A DNA stretch of 9,668 bases, from contig JAEKKE010000340.1 of NCBI GenBank assembly GCA_019510535.1, forward strand, positions 1 to 9,668. The letters are read 5' to 3'. Under the pieces are notes generated by a model. It was not told the DNA's origin. It made no database searches and saw nothing but the letters and a program-made list of their open reading frames with translations. Shown here piece after piece: positions 5,924-9,668 of the stretch; position 1 is the stretch's first letter; each line of letters begins with the position of its first letter. The translations under genes and the position numbers were made by a program. This DNA comes from Acidobacteriota bacterium. GTDB lineage: Bacteria > Acidobacteriota > Terriglobia > Terriglobales > Acidobacteriaceae.

Positions 5924-7384
5924 TTACTCCATGCCGTAGAAGGCCCCGAAGAACTTATAGATGGACCAATGGTCTACCTTCGAGCTCATCTCGTAGGTTG
6001 CATGCATGCTGAGCAGTGGAATGCCTACGTCCAGCACTTCCATATTGCGCGCCGACAGGAAGCCTCCGATAGTGCCTCCGCCGCCAACTTCAACACGAGG
6101 CGTCTGCGTCTGCCAGGCGATGTTGTTTTTGTCGAGGAGAGCGATGATGCGGCCAGTGAACTCCGCGTTTGGATCGAAGCCTGCGCCGTAGCGCTTGATG
6201 GTCACGCCATAGCCGACAACTGCTGCGTTCGATGCTTCTGAGTTACCCGGGAAGAGCGGGTTCACGCCGTCATTGCAATCAGCCGAGAGAACGGCGGCAT
6301 TGCGTAGCGCGTGACGGACATCGAGTGCTGAAGCGCCTTTCTTCTGCGCGTCCATCAGCTCGGTAAAGACGGTATCGAGAAACTGCGAGTTAGCGCCGGT
6401 GTTGTTGATGGAGCCGACCTCTTCGAAGTTGGTGACGTAGACCATCGCGGTCTTCTTCGGCGTGCCCTTCAGATCGAAGATACTGCGTGACGCCGCGTAG
6501 CTGAGCGCTTTGTCATCCTGGCCCCAGCTTCCGGTCAGGCCATTGTCGATACCGACGTCGGCCGGCTGAGTTGCTGGAACAAGCTCCAGTTCAGCGGCAA
6601 CCAGATCCTCGTCCTTGATATTGAACTTCCCACGCAGCGCGGCCATCACCTGGTCGGCAACGGAGTTCTTCTCGCTGGGAATCGAACCCGCCACCGGATT
6701 CATCTCTTCCCCCGCGAGGACCGTGGTGTAGGTGCGTGTGCGGAGCAGTGAGTCGGAGTGAGGCGCGGCGTCGGCGATCACGAAGACAGGATCGCCGGGA
6801 GCGAAGCCGATATTCACCTGCAGATGCCGGCCGTCGGTGGTGTCGATGCGGCCGACCAGGGCCAGCGGAAGATTCGACCACTGGTACTTCTTGATGCCGC
6901 CGTAGAGCGTGGTCTTCAGCAGTGCAACCGAGCCTGGAGCTCCAACAACCGGACGGGACTTCAGGTTCAGGTGTGGAGAGTCCTGGTGAGTGGCGACGAT
7001 GCGTGTGCCCGTTTCTACCGGGTCGGAGCCGATGACGGCAAAGACCACGGCACGATCGCGATTGTCGAAGATGAGTTTGGCTCCGGGCTTGATCTGGGAA
7101 GCGGAGGTGAATTCGGTGAACCCTGCTGCTTTGGCCAGACGGAGGAACTCCGCGGTCGAGAGGCCAGCGCTCTTGGCGTGCCGAAGGTAGTCCTTGTAGG
7201 GCTCGGCGAAGGCGAAGACATCGGACTTCTGCTGGGGCGTGAGCGTGAGCCAGGCGGACTTGGCGGCTACCTTGCCGTCGGGGTTCGACGGAGCCTCCTG
7301 GGCGGCGAGGGGAAACGTGGCTACGGACGCAAAAGCAGCGGCTAGGGCCGCAAAGGCGGCAGTGCGAACCAGGAATTTCAGCAT
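5924..7384 (-). CDS. Secreted M18-family (aspartyl-aminopeptidase-like) metallo-aminopeptidase
   Basis: A 486-residue zinc aminopeptidase of the M18 type, which removes N-terminal residues (acidic ones in characterised members) from peptides. Metal-site motifs are in order: THQDSPHL with H133 and D135, GQDDK with D290, NFEEVGS with E321/E322, ADCNDGVNP with D369, and LSMHATYEMSS with H461. The Gly-Gln-Asp-Asp form resembles the bacterial apeB group. What is unusual is an N-terminal signal peptide (LVRTAAFAALAAAFASVATF, cleavage expected near LAAQ at about residue 29), implying periplasmic or extracellular action, whereas M18 enzymes are usually cytoplasmic. A further 70 or so residues precede the catalytic core. 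The gene converges on the receiver gene with a 16-base gap and diverges from the SAM riboswitch region. No strong Shine-Dalgarno precedes the ATG, but the signal sequence supports this start. Confidence 0.93.
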   Translation of the reverse strand: MLKFLVRTAAFAALAAAFASVATFPLAAQEAPSNPDGKVAAKSAWLTLTPQQKSDVFAFAEPYKDYLRHAKSAGLSTAEFLRLAKAAGFTEFTSASQIKPGAKLIFDNRDRAVVFAVIGSDPVETGTRIVATHQDSPHLNLKSRPVVGAPGSVALLKTTLYGGIKKYQWSNLPLALVGRIDTTDGRHLQVNIGFAPGDPVFVIADAAPHSDSLLRTRTYTTVLAGEEMNPVAGSIPSEKNSVADQVMAALRGKFNIKDEDLVAAELELVPATQPADVGIDNGLTGSWGQDDKALSYAASRSIFDLKGTPKKTAMVYVTNFEEVGSINNTGANSQFLDTVFTELMDAQKKGASALDVRHALRNAAVLSADCNDGVNPLFPGNSEASNAAVVGYGVTIKRYGAGFDPNAEFTGRIIALLDKNNIAWQTQTPRVEVGGGGTIGGFLSARNMEVLDVGIPLLSMHATYEMSSKVDHWSIYKFFGAFYGME

Positions 7385-7459
7385 GGCGGAAGAATAAACC
7401 GAAAAGAACGGTTTTCCTGCAATTCACTGCACTTAGCCGCCGTTGGATGAGGGCATGGC

Positions 7460-7488
7460 TTGTCTGGCGCCTTGTGGCGTGGTACAAA
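7460..7488 (+). promoter_or_regulatory. Candidate promoter for the SAM-riboswitch transcript
   Basis: TTGTCT (7460-7465), 17 bases, then TACAAA (7483-7488), each four of six matches to consensus. Transcription would start near 7495, ahead of a GCCC-GCAA-GGGC hairpin (7505-7516, GNRA loop) and the aptamer at 7522. Confidence 0.4.
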
Positions 7489-7521
7489 CAATACATTCAA
7501 GCTAGCCCGCAAGGGCAAGCG

Positions 7522-7633
7522 CGAATTTCATGAAGAGTGGTTGAGGGACGAGCCCTGTGACACCACGACAACCGGACAGAACAAAGGCGTACCGGTGTCA
7601 ACTCTCTCCTGGCGACAGGGAACATGAGATTCG
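7522..7633 (+). ncRNA. SAM riboswitch aptamer, SAM-I (S-box) clan
   Basis: The leader has the S-box architecture. P1 is an 11-bp helix pairing 7522-7532 with 7623-7633 (one G-U). The junction AAGAG is followed by P2a (GTGGT 7537-7541 with ACCAC 7562-7566), a kink-turn-like GAGGGA...GTGA bulge and P2b (GGG 7545-7547 with CCC 7553-7555). GACAACC (7567-7573) replaces the usual GGCAACC. P3 pairs ACCGG (7571-7575) with CCGGT (7592-7596). P4 is CCTG-GCGA-CAGG (7608-7619) with a GNRA loop. GAG 7550-7552 in the P2 loop can pair with CUC 7602-7604 as the pseudoknot. SAM-I clan aptamers bind S-adenosylmethionine and switch off methionine-pathway genes. The subtype (SAM-I, SAM-IV or SAM-I/IV) is not settled here. 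It is followed by 114 bases of leader and then the threonine-synthase-like gene. Confidence 0.88.
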
Positions 7634-7747
7634 GAGTAGGAAAGCTGCAAGTTCCCACCCCGCGCCTCCTCGTTCCTGAGTTAAGGGCGCCATCCAAGAG
7701 AGACAGGTCACACGCAAAGCCCTCCGCCACATGGAGAGCAAGGCCCT
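7634..7747 (+). promoter_or_regulatory. Expression platform between aptamer and start codon
   Basis: This 114-base leader has no hairpin followed by a T-run, so control at translation is more likely than termination. The ribosome-binding site GGAGAG (7733-7738, nine bases before ATG 7748) can be hidden locally by CTCC (7722-7725) with a seven-base loop. The same GGAGAG, and also GAGAGA at 7698-7703, is complementary to the CTCTCTCC strand at 7602-7609 inside the aptamer (J3/4 and P4), offering a long-range alternative that forms only when the aptamer is open. Which pairing represents the off state is inference. Confidence 0.4.
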
Positions 7748-9028
7748 ATGTCTTCCGGTGCGTGTGCGCCCTACGATCTGAAGTGCAAAGAGTGCGGCAA
7801 GAGCTATGGCAACCAGCCGCTTTCTATCTGCGATGAGTGCTTTTCGCCGCTCGAAGTCTTTTACGACCTGGACGCGGTGAAGGGCAGCGTGACCCGGGAG
7901 TCCATCGCTGCCGGGCCGGCAAGCATCTGGCGCTATCGTGCGCTGCTTCCCATTCCTGAAGGCTTCCAGCCCGATCTTCCGGTTGGCTTCACTCCGCTGG
8001 TCAAGGCCAACAATCTGGGCAAGCGTCTCGGAGCTTCCGATATCTACGTGAAGAACGATGCCGTTTGCTTCCCGACGCTGAGCTTCAAGGACCGTGTCGT
8101 CGCCGTGGCGCTGGCCAATGCCCGCTACTTCGGCTTTGATACCGTCGGCGCTAGCTCGACCGGCAACCTGGCAAACTCAGTCGCAGCGCAGGCCGCCCGC
8201 CTGGGCCTGAAGAGCTGCATCCTGATTCCGGCTGACCTTGAGCCGGCAAAGATTCTGAACACGCTGATCTACGGCGCACGCCTGGTGCGCATTGACGGCA
8301 ACTACGATCACGTCAACCGCCTGTGCTCGCTCATCGCCGACCAGTACAACTGGGGCTTCGTCAATGTGAACCTGCGGCCTTACTACGCTGAGGGATCGAA
8401 GACGATGGGATATGAGATCGCCGAGCAGCTCGGTTGGCGCTTGCCCGACAACGTCGTGGTGCCGATGGCCGGTGGATCGCTGATCCGCAAGATCAAGAAG
8501 GCCTTCGACGAGCTGGTGTATCTCGGCATCGTCGAGGCCAAGCACGTGAAGTTCTTTGGAGCGCAGGCTACGGGCTGCTCGCCGATTACCCACGCGGTGA
8601 AGAACAACCTTGAGCGCCACGAGCCGCAGAAACCGAACACGATCGCCCGCTCGCTGGCGATCGGTAACCCGGCGGACGGCCCATACGCGGCCCGTTTGAT
8701 CCGCGATACCGGCGGCTGGGGTGAGGATGTCTCTGACGTCGAAGTCGTCTCCGGCATTCAGGAACTGGCAGAGACCGAAGGTATCTTCACCGAGACGGCA
8801 GGCGGCGTGACCACTGCTGTGACTGCGAAGCTCTTCGCACAGGGACGCATCGGTAAGGACGAGACGACGGTGGTCTGCATCACGGGCAACGGCCTGAAGA
8901 CCACAGATGTGCTGCAGGGCCGCTACGACATCGGACGCGCGGTGAAGCCGCGGCTGGCCGAGTTCGACGCTTATCTGCGGGAGCTGGATGGTCTGCCCGC
9001 GGAAGAGGCCGAGCTGGTAGCTCAGTAG
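7748..9028 (+). CDS. thrC: Threonine-synthase-like PLP enzyme under SAM riboswitch control
   Basis: A 426-residue fold-type II PLP enzyme. An N-terminal zinc ribbon (C13-x2-C16 and C28-x2-C31) precedes the catalytic domain. The PLP-binding lysine is K114 in PTLSFKDR, the phosphate/cofactor loop is GASSTGNLANS, and NPADGPYAARLI, EGIFTETAGGVTTA and CITGNGLKT follow. Threonine synthase converts O-phosphohomoserine to threonine, and annotation pipelines would name this ThrC. Two things argue for caution. The lysine motif lacks the Asn-Pro-Thr-Gly-Ser form of classical ThrC, and the asparagine loop differs as well. It also sits behind a SAM riboswitch and before a CysO-like sulfur carrier, not with hom or thrB. 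A role in homocysteine formation from O-phosphohomoserine using protein-bound sulfide is possible but inferred. The start has GGAGAG nine bases upstream. Confidence 0.9.
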   Translation: MSSGACAPYDLKCKECGKSYGNQPLSICDECFSPLEVFYDLDAVKGSVTRESIAAGPASIWRYRALLPIPEGFQPDLPVGFTPLVKANNLGKRLGASDIYVKNDAVCFPTLSFKDRVVAVALANARYFGFDTVGASSTGNLANSVAAQAARLGLKSCILIPADLEPAKILNTLIYGARLVRIDGNYDHVNRLCSLIADQYNWGFVNVNLRPYYAEGSKTMGYEIAEQLGWRLPDNVVVPMAGGSLIRKIKKAFDELVYLGIVEAKHVKFFGAQATGCSPITHAVKNNLERHEPQKPNTIARSLAIGNPADGPYAARLIRDTGGWGEDVSDVEVVSGIQELAETEGIFTETAGGVTTAVTAKLFAQGRIGKDETTVVCITGNGLKTTDVLQGRYDIGRAVKPRLAEFDAYLRELDGLPAEEAELVAQ

Positions 9029-9073
9029 TGCCGAGCTGGGGCTCAGTTCGCTGGGCTGATGCTCAGTAGGTAC
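9011..9073 (+). repeat. Three degenerate tandem copies of a 20-22 base hairpin unit
   Basis: GAGCTGGTAGCTCAGTAG (from 9011), GAGCTGGGGCTCAGTTCG (from 9033) and GGGCTGATGCTCAGTAGG (from 9053) are successive near-copies. The first contains the stop codon of the threonine-synthase-like gene. Copies one and two fold as GAGCT-GGT-AGCTC and GAGC-TGGG-GCTC; copy three is weaker. They fill most of the 74-base gap to the CysO-like gene and could set the relative expression or stability of the two cistrons. Confidence 0.65.
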
Positions 9074-9102
9074 GAGAAACAGAAAGAGCAGGGAAGATTC
9101 AA

Positions 9103-9384
9103 ATGTCAATCAAAGTACTTTTGCCGACCGCCTTTGTCCGCCACACCGATGGCGTGAAGAAAGTTGATTCCGCCGCCACCAATCTGCCGGGTCTGGTCGA
9201 TGACCTGGGCGTGAAGTTCCCGGCTCTTGGTGCGCATATCAAGGACGAGCAGGGCAAGCTGCGCCCGTTCATCAATGTCTATGTGAACGATGAAGACATC
9301 CGCTTCCTCGGCGGAGAGTCGCACACCTTTGAAGACGGGGATGAGATCATGCTGATTCCGTCAATTGCCGGCGGGTGTGTGTAG
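9103..9384 (+). CDS. CysO-like MoaD/ThiS-family sulfur carrier protein with C-terminal Gly-Gly-Cys-Val
   Basis: A 93-residue ubiquitin-fold protein of the MoaD/ThiS/CysO family. Members are adenylated at a C-terminal Gly-Gly and converted to a thiocarboxylate that donates sulfur. The stretch FINVYVNDEDIRFLGGE followed by DGDEIMLIPSIAGG closely resembles mycobacterial CysO as I remember it, more than MoaD or ThiS. It does not end at Gly-Gly: residues C92 and V93 follow G90-G91, so two residues must be removed before activation, as in QbsE-type carriers processed by a JAMM peptidase. The start has AGGGAAG upstream at good spacing. It lies 74 bases after the threonine-synthase-like gene and before a terminator, so the two form an operon under the SAM riboswitch. 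No E1-like activating enzyme or JAMM protease gene is in the window. Confidence 0.92.
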   Translation: MSIKVLLPTAFVRHTDGVKKVDSAATNLPGLVDDLGVKFPALGAHIKDEQGKLRPFINVYVNDEDIRFLGGESHTFEDGDEIMLIPSIAGGCV

Positions 9385-9409
9385 GACTTTGTTCTCTGCA
9401 TGACGTAAG

Positions 9410-9440
9410 AAGCCCGCCGGATGGCGGGCTTTCTTGTTTA
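9410..9440 (+). terminator. Intrinsic terminator after the CysO-like gene
   Basis: AAGCCCGCC (9410-9418) pairs with GGCGGGCTT (9423-9431) across a four-base GGAT loop, followed by TCTTGTTT. The 9-bp GC-rich stem and T-rich tail 25 bases after the stop codon close the riboswitch operon. Confidence 0.88.
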
Positions 9441-9480
9441 ACAAGGGGGTAGACGGGGGGTGCCGGGACAGTATCGGTAG

Positions 9481-9525
9481 AGCAGCAGATTTCTCCGCCT
9501 CGCTACGAAATGACAAAACAAAGGT
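9481..9525. repeat. Possible dispersed intergenic element
   Basis: The 136-base gap between the terminator and the last gene contains CAGATTTCTCCGCCTCGCTA followed by CGAAATGACAAAACAAAGG, with ATTTC (9489-9493) and GAAAT at its core as inverted arms. I recall sequences of this pattern scattered between genes in acidobacterial genomes, but only one copy is present here, so repetition cannot be shown. Just beyond it, CGAAC-N7-GTTCG (9530-9546) may act as a weak terminator for the minus-strand gene. Confidence 0.3.
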
Positions 9526-9576
9526 GCTCCGAACAATGTTGGTTCGAAGAAAGGCTGTCTTTGGACGTTTTGTGCT

Positions 9577-9668
9577 TTACTCCCTCTTTTGCGAGAGAGA
9601 AGGGAAATGCTCGTCGCGGATCGCGTCGAGACGCTCATCAAGCGTCTCGGGCGAGGAGGAATAATCCC
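9577..9668 (-). CDS. C-terminal 29 residues of an unidentified protein (cut by window edge)
   Basis: Reading the minus strand from the right edge gives 29 codons ending in TAA at 9577. The peptide contains SPETLDERLDAIRDEHFPSL and ends SQKRE. Charged, helix-like composition and use of GC-rich codons resemble real coding sequence, unlike the other frames here. It is too short to name. Its gene converges on the riboswitch operon. Confidence 0.55.
   Translation of the reverse strand, partial: DYSSSPETLDERLDAIRDEHFPSLSQKRE

Noticed and set aside
7497..7730. 77-codon minus-strand frame before the thrC-like gene
   Set aside because: It overlaps the riboswitch on the opposite strand. The structure-forming RNA explains the sequence, and the peptide resembles nothing.
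8177..9109. 310-codon minus-strand frame
   Set aside because: It is antisense to the highly conserved threonine-synthase-like gene and has no recognisable features.

Overview
The window looks like chromosomal DNA from an Acidobacteriota bacterium, probably of the Terriglobia/Acidobacteriaceae group (Granulicella, Terriglobus or Edaphobacter type). This rests on moderately high GC, on the NuoI, secreted STN-domain and secreted hypothetical proteins (which resemble families I associate with that group), and on a short intergenic sequence of a style I recall from those genomes. The assignment is from recognition, not from a search.

Left part (1-2162): the N-terminal third of uvrA (nucleotide excision repair) runs off the left edge on the minus strand. 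Diverging from it is a 63-residue single-membrane-segment protein with its own promoter. It converges on a minus-strand gene for a secreted protein with an STN (secretin/TonB short N-terminal) domain, and a near-perfect bidirectional terminator lies between the two.

Middle (2163-5907): a divergent control region with TAGAC half-sites leads into a plus-strand run: a secreted hypothetical protein, a nitroreductase and a Nudix hydrolase, the last two overlapping by four bases. A minus-strand gene for a small exported protein resembling molybdopterin-dependent oxidoreductase domains converges on it and is broken by a one-base frameshift. Divergent from that gene are a stand-alone nuoI, probably leaderless, and a degenerate response-regulator receiver protein.

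Right part (5924-9668): a secreted M18-family aminopeptidase on the minus strand, then a divergent 363-bp region holding a candidate promoter and a clear SAM-I-clan (S-box) riboswitch. The riboswitch precedes a threonine-synthase-like PLP enzyme and a CysO-like ubiquitin-fold sulfur carrier, closed by a strong terminator. The last bases hold the C-terminus of an unidentified minus-strand gene.

The most interesting system is the riboswitch / threonine-synthase-like / CysO-like unit. SAM riboswitches normally govern methionine and sulfur metabolism, not threonine synthesis. The CysO-like protein ends in Gly-Gly-Cys-Val, so it would need trimming before it could carry sulfur. Together these suggest, as inference, that the PLP enzyme uses a protein thiocarboxylate as sulfur donor on O-phosphohomoserine to make homocysteine, in parallel to CysM/CysO acting on O-phosphoserine to make cysteine.
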